Assembly: GCF_004027225.2 (NCBI RefSeq)
Contig: NC_044289.2
Location: forward strand, 11,804,354 to 11,868,353
From: Strigops habroptila
Taxonomy: Eukaryota; Chordata; Aves; Psittaciformes; Psittacidae
Direction of reading: 5' to 3'
Length of the DNA: 64,000 nucleotides
Shown here: one piece after another, positions 1 to 11,915 of the stretch
How positions within the stretch are numbered: position 1 is the stretch's first letter
How the letters are laid out: each line of letters opens with the position of its first letter
Notes under the pieces: model-generated
Told to the model about the DNA's origin: nothing
Seen by the model: only the letters and a program-made list of their open reading frames with translations
Databases searched by the model: none
Translations under genes and position numbers: made by a program

Positions 1-481
1 CTCTAGGTCCGCAGCATAAGGAGCTGGAGCTGTTGGAGCGAGTCCACAGGGATGCTGTGAGGGCTGGATGGAGCCAGGTTGAGAGAGCTGGGCTGGGTCA
101 GCCTGGAGAAGAGAAGGCTCGTGAAGGGGAGACCTTAGAGCAGCTCCAGTGCCTAAAGGGGCTCCAGGAAACCTGGAGAGGGGCTTTGGGCAAGGGCCTG
201 TAGGGACAGGATAAGGGGAATGGCTTTAACCTGCCAGAGGGGAGACTGAAATGAGCTCTGAGGCAGAAGCTCTTCCCTGTGAGGGTGCTGAGACGCTGGC
301 ACAGGATGCCCAGAGAAGCTGTGGCTGCCCCATCCCTGGCAGTGTTCAAGGCCAGGTTGGACACAGGGGCTTGGAGCAACCTGCTCTAGTGGAAGGTGTC
401 CCTGCCCATGGCAGGGGGTTGGAACTGGATGAGCTTTAAGGTCCCTTCCAACCCAAACCAGCCTGTGGAGTCTGTGATTTT
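1..481 (+). mobile_element. CR1 LINE, 3' portion (plus orientation), cut by the window edge
   Basis: This is the non-autonomous tail of a chicken-repeat-1 retroposon. The hallmark CR1 order is visible: the 'agcctggagaagagaaggct' block near 100, the damaged-leader block near 240-330, the 'tggcagtgttcaaggccagg' block near 338-357, and the terminal block ending in 'cccttccaacccaaacca' near 442-459. The usual 8-bp terminal repeat is degraded to 'gtctgtgatt' near 470. The element continues off the left edge, so its 5' truncation point is unseen. Both strands contain open frames here, but neither matches the CR1 ORF2 protein, because this part lies in the 3' end and 3' UTR. The family call is firm; the subfamily is not determined. 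Confidence 0.92.
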
Positions 482-3400
482 TCCCAGATGCATGAAAAGC
501 AGCTCGTGGTCACCTAATGCTTCAGTGCTGTGGGCATCAATGTCAGTAATGCAACCACCAAAGACACTACGATTGCCTTCAGATTAGCTCAGATGTTGTG
601 CTGAGTTAATCTGTAACAAAGGAACTGCTGAGTTTAAGAAGTGGGGGAAATCTTGATTCTCACCTTTTTTCTCATTTAATTAAAGCTTGGTTCATATAGT
701 ACAACAGACAATGAGTGACCTCTTTCTTTTCTGTTATAGTAGACATTGCTTGGAAGATTTCTTGAGTTCACTGAGCGTTTTCTGTCTGCTTTAGAAAGAT
801 TTATGCAGGTAAAGTCACTAATTTACAGCCCTGCTCTTGTCTTCTCATACAATATCACCAGGAGATACTCGTGGGTAAATTTAACCATTAGCCAGGCTGT
901 AGTGTTCAGCAGCTCTGTGTAGAGAATTCAAAAGGGGTTTTTTTAGTCCTGAGCAGCCTGACACAGAGATATGTTGTGCCTCGCCCTGAGCCTACTGAAA
1001 TAGAAGCCATCCTGGAAGAGCTGGGTTGTCTCTCGCACTCATGGTCTTCAACTCTCAGCTATTCTGTTTAGAGGACAAGCAGCAGTGCTTTCTCTGGAAC
1101 AGGTATGTGGGAACAGTGTTATAGCTATTTATTGCTAAAACGTAATAGTATCTCTGAGCCTCTCCCATGGACAGCAATACCATTGCACTAAGCTTTGTAT
1201 ACACAGAAATAAAGGATGGATTCTCCTACCAAAAATGTGCAATATGAAAAAAATCCATTCGTTTAAGTCATTTGTGTCTTCTTTGAGGTAATTGCAGGTT
1301 GCAGTGCCTGACCATAAAGGTCTTCTCCCCACTACAGTTGTATCCTGTTATTTTGCACTCCTGTTCTCATGAGAGGATAATGATTCACTGGCCTAAATTT
1401 TAAAAACCTTGGATATGAGCATTCATCTGAAATGTCTGTGCTGGCACCTACGGGGTAGGAGAGCTGCATGCTAAGACTTGCTGGAAGCAACCCAATTACA
1501 TAGTTCTTGCTAAAACATCCTGTGCTCAGTTGAAGATAGTGCATAAGCCTGTACTGAAGTTCAAGGATAAGAAGGAAAGCTAAGCGTGTTCTTAAGGGCT
1601 TCCCTGCACGAAAATGCTCTTCAGGATCAGAGCCTGAAATAACTGCCTTTCCAGAAAGATCTTTGATACTTTCCTCATGGCCCATAAAAGCTGCTCTCTC
1701 GTAGGTGATAACACTCATTTCAACATCTCTGCCTCTTAATATAAGGAATTTATTTCCCCCTTCCACAGGGAAAAATAAATTCTTCATGGCAAAAGCACTG
1801 CCTACGTATCCTCTGAGCTCTGAGACCTCAGCTGGTATTTATATCCTTGCCTTTTCTGGGCACATGATGCCCTAGAAATGGATGAAAACCAGTCTGGTCA
1901 GCTAAGGGCCGTATGGAGCACAGGCAGTCTCTGCACTTTCTGACCTGGTTTTCTGCATGCAAAGTGTGCATCCTGAGTGCTGGGATGTCAGGCAGCAGCA
2001 AACAAGAGCAAACAAGTGAGCCAGTTCTCCTGTAATGAGACAATCAGACAAACCCACTCCCAAAAGCAACACTGGGTTGGAAAAAGTCCCAAAATGAGAG
2101 CCCGGTTATATGATGGCCCTCTCTGGGAGGACATCTCAAAGCTCTTGGCAGGCGGCAACAGCCTTAGGGGGCTTGTTGGCTGGGTTAGGACCAGCCTGGT
2201 GCCTAGAAGGAGAATGACAAAACCTCTCCCTATTCAAAGGCAGCTTAGGGACCTATCTGACCAGCCTTGGCTGTAGTTAGAATGGTTAACCCCCTGCTGT
2301 CGTATGTCTTATGGTCTGTTGGTAATCCTGGAAGGCAAGAAGTGGCTGTAAAACAGTGGCATAGTGACCAGAGATGAACCTCACCTCTTACACAGTCCAG
2401 GCAGGCTGGTGGATATTGCTCAAAGGAGATGCAGATAAGATCCAATTACCTTCTTCATCCTTCTGGATCAGTTCCCTGATCCCAGTTCCCTGATCTCTCT
2501 CTGTTTTGTCCTATTATTTTGATGCCCTTGACGTAACAGTCCTATTTCTGGTGTGCATGAACACACATGCAGCTGCACATTCAATCTCTGAATCAATAGC
2601 CTTTCTCATACTCAGTGCTGTGAGTGCTCCTGACCCCTGGGAATCCAGGATGCATGTCTCAAATGCATTAGTTTTATGCCCTGATCCACCAAATCAACTG
2701 GCGCTACAGAACTGGAAATGAAGCTCTGTAGTTCAAACCTTTGGTGCTTTTTCCTGGGCACTTAAGTCAAAGAGAGAAATGGGGAAAGGGAAGTATTACA
2801 GTCATTTCATACCACTTGCATGGTAGAAGGTGGGAGGAGCATCATAAGAAGAAGTTACAATTCATCTTTTTTCCTCCTAAGGGCAAAAGGCTCTGATGTC
2901 TCCATACAAAGGTTTGAAGTCTGTAATTAATCACAATCTGTGAGACGTGAAGCAGAGCTCTGCTAACCTTTCATGGGCCTTTTATTGTTAGTCCGAGAAA
3001 AAGTATCACCTGTAATTTGTCTGTCTTGTTGAGGGCTAATATTTGGGTAGTGATTATTCCTTATAATCTGTTGTCAGAGGAGCCCTTTGTGTGAAATTCA
3101 TGTTCTTTCTCCAGCCCTGCCAGCAGCAGGTATGGCCATATGCGAGTGTCTCATGAAAACAGTATAAAATATGCATATCATGAATTTATTATGCACCAGC
3201 TGTTTGTTGCAAGACTGGTGTGCCTCAGGATGCTGCTGTCAAGTGTCTGACTCTGTTACACTTCCCTCTCCCATCACCTCGTCCTCATCGCATCTCTCTG
3301 GCAGAGAACCCAATTCTGAACCCGGGTGCTGCTTGAGGAAAAATGGGCAGGCTGGCAGGTTTTCTCACCCTTTCCATAGCTCCTTTGTGTGAAGCCCATA

Positions 3401-4256
3401 GGCCCTGATGCTGAAAGGCAAATCTGGATGCACATGCAGAACATGGGCAAATTCAGTTCAGGTCTTTGGCATTTGGTAACTGCGATCATTGGGTATTTCA
3501 CTGCAGACGTACCTGCATCTTCATTTTGTTTGTGGGGAACAGAGGCTTAGGGAGACCAGCGGCTGTGAGGTCTCCCTGTGGCTGTCCGCACGCCCTATCT
3601 GCAAGGGTTCCTTCTTGCACATGGCTCCTCCCCAAAATTCAGGGTTAAGGAGTGTTGCAGGAGATAAAGTTCTCTTCCATAAGATGGGGGAGGAAAGCAA
3701 ACTGACAAGTGCTGTTGCAGAGACAGGCCACTGCAAGTCAGCATGCTTTAAATGGGCGATTTCCTATGGATTTTTAGTCCTCCAGCTGCACAAACCTGTT
3801 AAAACTCGAGAGCTCAAAAAAGCTGCTGCCATCCAGTCACAGCACAAACTAAAACCTGCCTCTAAGTGAGCCAAGGCACAGGAGATGTTAACAGCTCCCA
3901 GGAGCTGTTGTTCAAGCAGCTTATTCTTCTGCTGTGCCTCAGCAGCTCCTTTGTTCACTGGGTCAGCCTGGCCATGGGCTCCAGAGCATCATTCCATGCT
4001 TTGGACCAAAATGGGGCCTTGTGACATGTGTATAGAACTGCTGAACTGACCGTGACTGTTTCTGTGCATTAGTGACTAGAATGTGACTTTTCCCTACTGC
4101 TTTTATTGCAATATGTGAGTTAATGTCCTTATAAGCCCTGTGGCTCCCCTGTGGGCATGGTCTTTGAACACCCAGATCAGGACAGCAGCCACACACAGAT
4201 GCACATGGGTTTAAGTGGCTTTCCTGATGTACATGCTATAGAATAAGGGTAGAGAA
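482..4256. other. Intergenic sequence, no gene recognised
   Basis: About 3.8 kb of moderately AT-rich single-copy-looking DNA. I see no repeat family, no splice-flanked open frame and no CpG cluster. The longest open frame here is 151 codons on the minus strand (1332-1787), with no recognisable motif. AT-rich stretches near 2,900-3,060 and 650-900 could be regulatory, but nothing in the sequence proves this. Confidence 0.6.
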
Positions 4257-4834
4257 TGTGCTGGTTTTGGCTGGGGTAGAGTTAATTTTACTCACAGTAG
4301 CTGGTATGGGGCCATGTTTTGGATTTGTGCTGGAAACCGTGTTGATCACACAGGGATGTTGTTACTGCTGAGCAGTGCTTACACAGAGCCAAAGCCTTTT
4401 CTGCTCCTCACCCCACCAGTGAGGAGGCTGGGGGTGCACAAGGAGTCAGGAAGGGACACAGCCAGGACAGCTGACCCCAACTGACCAAAGAGATATTTCA
4501 TACCATAGGACATAATGCTCAGCGTATAAACTGTGAGAAGAAGGAGCGGGGGGATGTTTGGAATGATGGCATTTGTCTTCCCAAGTCACCATTACACATG
4601 ATGGAGCCCTGCTCTCCTGGCCATGGCTGAACACCTGCCTGTGATGGGAAGTGGGGAATGAATTCCTTGGTTTGCTTTGCTTGTGTGTGGAGCTTTTGCT
4701 TTACTTATTAAACTGTCCTTATCTCAACCCAGGAGTTTTCTTTTACCCTTCTGATTCTCTTCCCATCCTACTGTAGGGAGAATGAGCAAGCAGCTGTGTG
4801 GGGCTTAGTTGCCAGCTGGGGTTAAACCGTGACA
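4257..4834 (+). mobile_element. Avian endogenous retrovirus 5' LTR
   Basis: The segment begins with TGTG at 4257 and ends with a CA-type terminus (gaca) at 4831-4834, as an LTR should. It carries a TATA box (TATAAA) at 4525-4530 and an ATTAAA polyadenylation signal at 4707-4712, giving a U3-R-U5 order on the plus strand. A near-perfect lysine-type primer binding site follows directly, which confirms the orientation. Its last ~86 bp recur at 5284-5370 as the remains of the 3' LTR. The wording of the U3 start and the U5 end matches a high-copy LTR family that I know from neoavian genomes. I do not assign a RepBase name. CpG-to-TpG/CpA style differences suggest an old insertion. Confidence 0.88.
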
Positions 4835-5283
4835 GTCCTTTCTGGCACACAACGTGGGGCTGGAAGGGTTCATGATACTGATTGGGTTTGATTGGAATAT
4901 GCTAGATCAAATTTATAGCTGTTATTGCTGTTTAGCTATTAATTGACAGGCTCCTGTGCTTGCTGTGGGGCTTGCTTGCCTTACTGTATATAAGAGTCTA
5001 GTGCTTGTTAGTGGCTGCTTTTTGCTTCCAGTGCTTGTTGTCCTGCTGTACTGCTTATCATCCAACTCTGCTGTGCCTGGGAACGCTTTGATAAGAGCAG
5101 TGGCCGTGTGCCTGGGCTGGTAGATGCTCAGGGCGTTGCTGCTGTTTGTGTGATGCTGCACAGCACAGGCTGGAACTCCACTGTGAACCAGAGGCAAAGG
5201 GACTGTGACCTGTGGATGAGTCCACATGGGAGCAGGACACCCTGAATTATCTGTGGCTGTGGATAAGTCCACACCAGAGCAGG
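4835..5283 (+). mobile_element. Remnant of retroviral 5' leader; coding region deleted
   Basis: The sequence between the 5' LTR and the 3' LTR remnant is only ~450 bp and starts with the primer binding site. It has no gag, protease, polymerase or envelope open frame, so all coding sequence is missing. It ends with an imperfect tandem duplication of about 33 bp (5203-5236 and 5251-5283, offset 48 bp) centred on the shared words 'tgtggat' and 'agtccaca'. The element cannot encode proteins. Confidence 0.8.
4842..4859 (+). other. Retroviral primer binding site (tRNA-Lys type)
   Basis: An 18-bp site lies 7 bp after the 5' LTR. It matches the tRNA-Lys1,2 primer binding site of class II (beta-retrovirus-like, ERVK) elements at 16 of 18 positions by my alignment, with both mismatches in the left half. 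This supports a class II assignment over ERVL, though a decayed 18-mer is thin evidence. Confidence 0.7.
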
Positions 5284-5370
5284 TATAACCCTTCTGATTC
5301 TCTCCCCATCCCATGAGGGGGGAGTGAGGCAGTGTGGTGCTTAGTTGCTGGCTCAGGTTAAACCACAGCA
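5284..5370 (+). mobile_element. 3' LTR remnant (last ~86 bp only)
   Basis: This stretch aligns with 4744-4834 of the 5' LTR: it shares 'cccttctgattctct', the 'gcttagttgc' block and the 'gttaaacc' terminus. U3, R and the first part of U5 are absent. The flank left of the 5' LTR (agagaa) and the flank right of this piece (cgtcac) are not a matching 6-bp target duplication. That suggests rearrangement rather than a simple insertion with an internal deletion. Confidence 0.82.
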
Positions 5371-5844
5371 CGTCACAAAATGCATGAGAAACGTTTGGCT
5401 GAACTTAGACTAAGAAACCTTTGATCTGGGCTGTCTCCAAGCCTGAATCCCCAACCCGTGCTGCCTTACAAGCATGTAAAAAATAAGTGATACTTTTTTA
5501 TATGCCTCCTATGCAGCTCTTCCAGATACCCAGAGATGTAGAAGAGCAGGGCAAGCATTCCCAGCTTATTTCCCTTTCAGTGATTCTGCTGGTGAAAATC
5601 TCCAATTTAATCCTGACTCGCACCCAGTTCCGAGCAGGGCAGAGGGATGTGAACACAGACTCCAGTTTGGCCACAGGGCTGCTGGAGATCTTCCACACTG
5701 GGCAATTTTGATGATGTTAATTTTCTTTCACTATCATTTTCGTGTTAAAAGCATGTAGGGTCTTTTTTTCTTTCCTGCCAGCATACCGCTGCGATTCATT
5801 GCCACAATATTGAGCAATTGTACTGACTGCCCAGCAGAGGGGTG
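5371..5844. other. Intergenic spacer between ERV and CR1
   Basis: About 470 bp without a recognised gene or repeat. A CTCF-like string (ccagcagaggggtg, near 5831-5844) sits just outside the CR1 border. It matches the core consensus at about 12 of 14 positions, which is not enough to call a site. Confidence 0.5.
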
Positions 5845-6223
5845 TAGAATCATGGAATCCCAGACTGGTTTGGGTTGGAAGGGACCTTAAAGCTCATCCA
5901 GTTCCAACCCCCTGCCACGGGCAGGGACACCTTCCCCTAGAGCAGGTTGCTCCAAGCCCCTGGGTCCAACCTGGCCTTGAACACTGCCAGGGATGGGGCA
6001 GCCACAGCTTCTCTGGGCACCCTGTGCCAGCGCCTCAGCACCCTCACAGGGAAGAGCTTCTGCCTCAGAGCTCATTTCAATCTCCCCTCTGGCAGGTTAA
6101 AGCCATTCCCCTTATCCTGTCCCTACAGGCCCTTGTCCGAAGCCCCTCTCCAGCTTCCTTGTTGGCCCCTTTAGGCACTGGAAGCTGCTCTAAGGTCTCC
6201 CCTTAAGGAGCCTTCTCTTCTGA
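5845..6223 (-). mobile_element. CR1 LINE, 3' end (minus orientation)
   Basis: Read on the minus strand this is a 5'-truncated CR1 tail. The plus strand shows the inverted terminal block 'tttgggttggaagggacctt' near 5869-5888. The 'ttgaacactgccagggatgg' and 'cctcagcaccctcacaggga' blocks follow, and it ends in 'agccttctcttctg' at 6223. It is close in sequence to the copies at 1-481 and 50,731-51,048, so these three are probably the same, fairly young subfamily. Confidence 0.93.
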
Positions 6224-7194
6224 AGAAGAAATTGGTAAAAAACCAATATACAGACAGCAAACCTGCTCCCGTTTCTCCAGTTTTCCCATCTTGCTCACTG
6301 GCAGGCAGCTCCTGCCCTCATTTCAGCCATGGCAGCCCAAAGGCAGGGGAACCCCAGAGTCACAGCACCCTGGGGCACTCATCCACAGAGTCATGGTGCT
6401 GGAGCCTGCCCTGCTGCCCCCAGGCAGCCATGGAGCCAGTGTGGGTATGTCAGGGAAAGAGGGAAGGCAGGGTGCTGGAGATGAGAAGCAGCCTCCCAAG
6501 CCACCCAGGAGCCTGTGGTGCTGTGGCCCAGTACCACTGTCCTGCTCTGGCCACAGCACTGGCAACGTGCCTTGCCCATCACTCTGCCTGTCCTTTGTCC
6601 CCACTGGTGACTGGAGCATGTTGTGACCTGCTCATGAGCGGTAGTGATGCTTTGCCTCCTCTTGCATCCTCTCCTTTCCACCTTTGCATTCCCGGCTGCT
6701 CAGACAGCTGCCTGTGATGTGCGTTCTCCTAATGAGACACTTTGGGGCCTTCACATTGCATCCAAATTTCCTTCTCTCCATCTGCTTTCCAGCCTCTGTC
6801 CATCTGCTCTCGGTTCATGTCAGGCCTGGCTGAAATGTGTCACCATGGGATGACTCTTCAGAGGTGCACAGCACAAGGAGCCCTCTGGGACACCCTGATA
6901 AGGGCTTGCAGCCCATCCCCAACGCTGCTGGTGCCTCCTGCCTGATCCGTGGCCTGCACCCAGCCCTGCCTGTCCGTGCAGGCGGTGCCTGTGTCCCCAT
7001 CCTTGAGATGCACTGCAGCACCCAGCAGGGAGGGATCTCTGGGTAGGAGGTGGGAAGAACCTGGTGCAGTTTGCAGATGGGCCTCCAGAACCTCTGGTGT
7101 GAGAATGGTGATGTGCTGAGTCCCTTTGAGTGACATCCTGAGGGGCTTTTACCCCTCCTCCTGCCGTAGTCCTTCTCCCTGGGGTTCAGCACTT

Positions 7195-7335
7195 TTTATT
7201 CTGAATATAAAGCAGAAATTCTCCGGACTCCAGGAGCTGAATGAGTGGAGGGACTTGGCAGCACTGTCACAAGCGTTGACTCATTAATCTGACATCACAG
7301 AAAATGCTCTTTGCATTAAGGAGATTAATCACAGC
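7195..7335. promoter_or_regulatory. Candidate enhancer patch with AP-1, CRE-like and homeodomain words
   Basis: A repeat-free AT-rich patch. It contains a perfect AP-1 site (TGACTCA, 7277-7283), a CRE-like TGACATCA a few bases later, and two ATTAATC homeodomain words near 7283 and 7324. The call rests on motif grouping only; function is inferred. Confidence 0.25.
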
Positions 7336-10300
7336 TTTAAAAAAAAACCAAACCCAAACCTTTTTAACTTCCATGAATCCTCCCTGTGAATCCCTCTCTA
7401 TGCTGCCCATGATACTTGGCCTCCTCGGCTCAGATTGCAGCTTATTTAGCGTTAAAAATCCCACTCCCAACAGTATTAATAAAACCTAACTGCTTTTGGG
7501 CTGGAAATTCAAAGAGATGATCTCCCTAAGAGAAGCAACCTGTCAGAGCTCCTTCCAAACCACAGGGAAGGAGCAGGATTTGCAAGGGGAGAGCATGAAT
7601 AAAAGTGTTTCTGGAAGGAAGTGGAGGTTTAAAGCTTGGCAGCACAATGCCTGACCTGCTGGGGCAGCTGTCATGGAACTGGTGGCACGTGGAGGTTGGG
7701 CACGTGCTCTTCGCTCTGCCTGGTTGATGGGAGGTTCTTCTTGGGATGCCAGCAAGGATTTCAGCTGGAGCATCACGATGAAGCCAAGTAGGAGAGTGGG
7801 ACCCTGGAGCAGTGTGGAGATCTGGTGGGCAGAGCGGAGGTGTTGGGAAGAGCAGGCAGGGAATGCCATGGTGGTGGATGAGGTGATGCCACCCTGCCAG
7901 GACAGGGCTGGTGGGCAAGTACAGGCATCCTGGTACACAGGAGCAGGGCTGGGCTCCACAGTGGCTTTTATGCAACGGCCCTTTATTACCCAGGGAGGAG
8001 CAGAGTAATTCATTCACTCTGGTAAGACTTCAGAGCATTCCTGTTGAGTGAAGAGACCAGCAGCCAGTACTCATCTGCTTATCCTGAAAGCTAAACATCT
8101 AATGAATGATAGAAGACTTTCACACATGCTGCAAGGATAAACATTATCAAATAATTTATTCTTAGATCTTTATACACGAGCAGAAATAGAGATTTATTCT
8201 CAGCAGTGCAAACTGCTTTCCATGAAGGTTGTATCTTTGGGCTTCAAATTAAGATGTCTTGAGTTTATTTTTCTCTGCCACAGCTTTACGTGCTCAGACT
8301 TCAGAATTAACCTGGTAAATCCAGCAAAACATCTCTGGGCTATGCCATGTGTGTGTGTGAGAGGGAGATATTTAATGCCACACATAACTAAATGGAAGAA
8401 TTATTTTGGCGAAGGCAACTGCTTGCACAGTTGGGCAGGCTTTTGTGCTGTGCTTGCAGAGCCTGGGATGGAAGGTGCGACTGAAATGAGAACATTTTTG
8501 TACCTTTTAGGTGACACAGAGTAGGAGATCAGCACGTTTGTGGATGTTTCAAGGGAAACCTCTGTAAGAATAGTACGTTCATTTGCCTCTCCCCAGATTT
8601 TACGGAGTTGGTGGGTTTTAGTTTCCTTCCATTTTGAAGGCATTACAGCTTTTCAGAGATGAAAACAAAAAAGATTTGAATTCATGACTTAATTTTACCC
8701 TTTTCCCACAACTTGCTGGCTGGCTGACAAGCCTATTTATAAGAACGGTTTAGTTTCCACTGAGCACAAACCTAGGTAGAAGATTGCTTGTGAATCATTT
8801 AATGAGCTAAAGCTTGTTTTTTGGGTTGGGTTTGGGTTTTTTACAGTAAAACCTAAAATGTATCCATTATTCCAGAAAAAATAAAACCAGTTCTCAACCG
8901 TGCTTGCAGCATTTGCCACATGGTCTGAAGACACTGGAGCTGGCCACACTCCTGGCATCTTGGTGGTGCCTGGGTACCACGGGCAGAGCTTGCCCAGGCT
9001 CCTCAGGGCCATGGGCAGCAGATCAGTGGGTTTCAGCTGGAACCAGGTATGGATCTGAGACGTTCCATGAGATGGCAGAAAGGACTCTTGCTACCACTGT
9101 GGTGACCTCCCCATGCGTTATATCTGGTGGTGTGGGTGATGTGCAGGGATGCCTCGAGCCTCCGATCCTGCTCCAACAGGGAGCTGTCATAAGCTGGGCT
9201 AAGCCCTGGAGCAAGATATCCTGCAGTCCTCTCAATCAGGGCATTGCATTGGTGATCACCATGAGAGCCCCAGGACAGGCCTGACTGCTAGGGAGAGAGA
9301 CACCACCTTTTAAAAGAATTCAGTATCTTTTTCAGGGAATTGACCCCCCAGCCACTTCTGAAAGCTTCTTAAATGGCCTGTTTCCACCTCTGCTTACTAG
9401 TCCTTGGGAATGAAGCCTGAAGTATCTAGTTAAGAGATTTAGGTGCAACTTGACCAGCTGAATCTAAGCCTTCAAGTCCTTATGGCAAGTCCGACCTCCC
9501 AGGGTGCACTTGAAGTTGCCCTAGGCCAGACCCTGGCTTATCATCCCTCTGTGAACCACTCTGGATACAGCCAGGCAGATACAGGAGTGTAAGGAGAAAA
9601 GGAGAGTGCAGGGGGTGAGAAGTGATGGCATTAGAGCTGAAGACACCTTAAGCTGTCTGTAGGGCCTGTGGGAAAGAAAAGCTGATTTTGTTTAGTCAAT
9701 ACAAGCACTGGAGTGGAGAGGCTGCATTTCAGCCCTGTGCTCCCATGCCTGGACAGGGATTGCTGTGGGAAAGCAAGCCAGAAACTGGCCTGGGCCCCAC
9801 GTATCCTGTGCATTCTCTGGGATAAATATCCCTGAGGTGCACATAAGGGTAAAGTTCAGCCCAGAGGGTGACACTTCACAAGCAGAATGCTTCACTCGGC
9901 AATATGGAAAAGCAATCAGCCTGTCTTGATTGCGATTACCAGTGACCTTCCCTGGCAGCTCCCCTGCTCTTGTTTATGAATCTGGAGACATCAGCACCTT
10001 CTAATAATGCTGGGCTTGCTGGGAGGAGATGGAAAATAGATTGTTTGACTGACACTGCCCCATTTGCAAGCATTTAGCCTCCTCCCCTGCATCCTCCTTC
10101 AGGCACGAGGGAACTGGGCCAGCAGTGACTGAAGCGTGTGCTTCTCCTGGTCCATTGGGCTTCCTCCCGCAGCAGCAGGACTGGACCACTTTGGGATAGA
10201 CACTAGTGCAAAAGAATTCACACTTGCAGATCTTGTCAGCACTCCCTCCGGGTTCCCTGGATGCCAGCAGCATGCTGGAAGACCAGGCATAGGCTGGGAC

Positions 10301-11689
10301 TTTGTAGGCCACAGTGCTATACAACCACGGTAAAAAATAGGTCTGCTGTGCAAGCTGTGTAGGAGAGTAGGAGAAACCTGACAGTCAGCTGGCAAACACA
10401 AGCTCTCTCCTGCCAGGGATAATATGAGGGTTCTCTTCAAATCCCTTTGCCAGCAAAAGGTTTTCTCTGCCTGAGACTTTGTATTAGAGGGTTTGGGATC
10501 TTACCAAACTCTCTTTGGAGATCTCTTTGGAGTTCTTCTGTCCAAGCAATTGTTGGCTGCTGAATCAGCCTCTGATTTAACCAACTGACATGGGTTTTTC
10601 TCTTTCTGTCCCCACTGCTCTCTCTTGCAATGGGCTTGGAGCAGCAGCCACAGCTTTATCTCTGAAGCAATTTGCATGTCTTAGATTCTCCAAGAGCATC
10701 TCCCCAGGGGCGAGGTTTGCTGACAGTGAACAGCATTGATTTCCTCAGGTGACTGAAAAAAGCAGAGAGACCAAAGTAGCTCCAGCACTCACAACCTCAG
10801 TACCAAGCGAGATAGGACCTGTTAGAGGGGGCTGTGGTCCCTCCAGCTAGCTAGTGCTGACCCCAGAACATCTCAAAGTCTTTGATGAGGTAGCAGCACA
10901 TGTTAGAGAAGCATGTTTCTCACGAGTACAAAGCAAGCAAGACAGGTAACAGCCAGAGGAGGTGATGGTCCTGTTCAGGGTTCATGGACCGCCAGGCTTG
11001 TGACCTCCTGAGCATCTTTCTTACGTCTTTGTCTCCTGAGGTGTGTGCTGAGGAGAGGAGGAGATATTGGAGAGTTCATTGGTAAGTCTGATGAGCGTGG
11101 AAGGCCACCACCATGCAGAGCTTCCCATAGGACAGGGGGGACTGTAACACCTCCAAACCCCACAGGGCTGGCACCAGACCCGAATGCAAAGGACACAAAG
11201 GAGGGATTTGCCCTTTCCACAAACCAGGCAGGAGAATGAGAACCAGGGAAATAAATACTTCCCCCTCATCCAGGAAAAGGGATAAAACATGACACATTTC
11301 TGCCTGCCATGTGTTTTAGGAGCCTTTGATGGCATATCTCCATGAGTGGGGTTTGCTCTTGCTCTCAAGACTGAAAAGAGCATCTCAGGATGCTCTTTAG
11401 GACTAGGGCAAACCAATAGGCCTCATTGGTACAACAAGGATGGTGGAAGGAGGGAGAGCTGTAAGTGGTGGCAGAGGGGATAGGTGGCATGTGGTGGGAT
11501 GGGATCAGCCAAGCACGCCCTCCTGCTCTCACCTCAGACACTCACAGCCAGCTCCCCTCCAGCATCTACCTGTTCATGCAGAGTTAGCACAAATGATCAA
11601 AGCAGCCAGTCAAAACTCTTTATTCTTCCCTACAGACTGTTGGCGGCAGAGAGTTTGATCACTTTCAAGCGAAGAGGCAATTAACAACT

Positions 11690-11915
11690 AACTGAATTAA
11701 GTAGAAGGTGCAGTGTTTGAGCTGACTTTCCGCTGCTTCTGTGGCTGTCGTGAAGATTACTCATACCAATGAAATAATTGTTTCCATAGCAACTAATGTA
11801 CTTCGGAGGGGAAGAACCGGAGACACAAATAACAAAGACAAAGGCCAAATCTATAATGCAAAGAGGCGTTTGCAAACAGAATAAACCACAGCGCAGCGCC
11901 TTGTGATGCCTTTGG
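11690..11915. promoter_or_regulatory. Candidate enhancer with X-box, SOX, POU and RUNX words
   Basis: An RFX-type X-box at 11,780-11,793 (gtttccatagcaac) fits all 14 positions of the RYYNYYATRRNRAC consensus. Adjacent SOX words occur at 11,831-11,837 (AACAAAG) and 11,838-11,844 (ACAAAGG). A POU-like ATGCAAAG lies at 11,856-11,863 and a RUNX-like AACCACA at 11,884-11,890. No repeat overlaps. The grouping resembles a developmental or ciliary-type enhancer, but that is inference. Confidence 0.35.

Noticed and set aside
5831..5844. CTCF-like word at a CR1 border
   Set aside because: Two mismatches in the most informative right half; not better than background.
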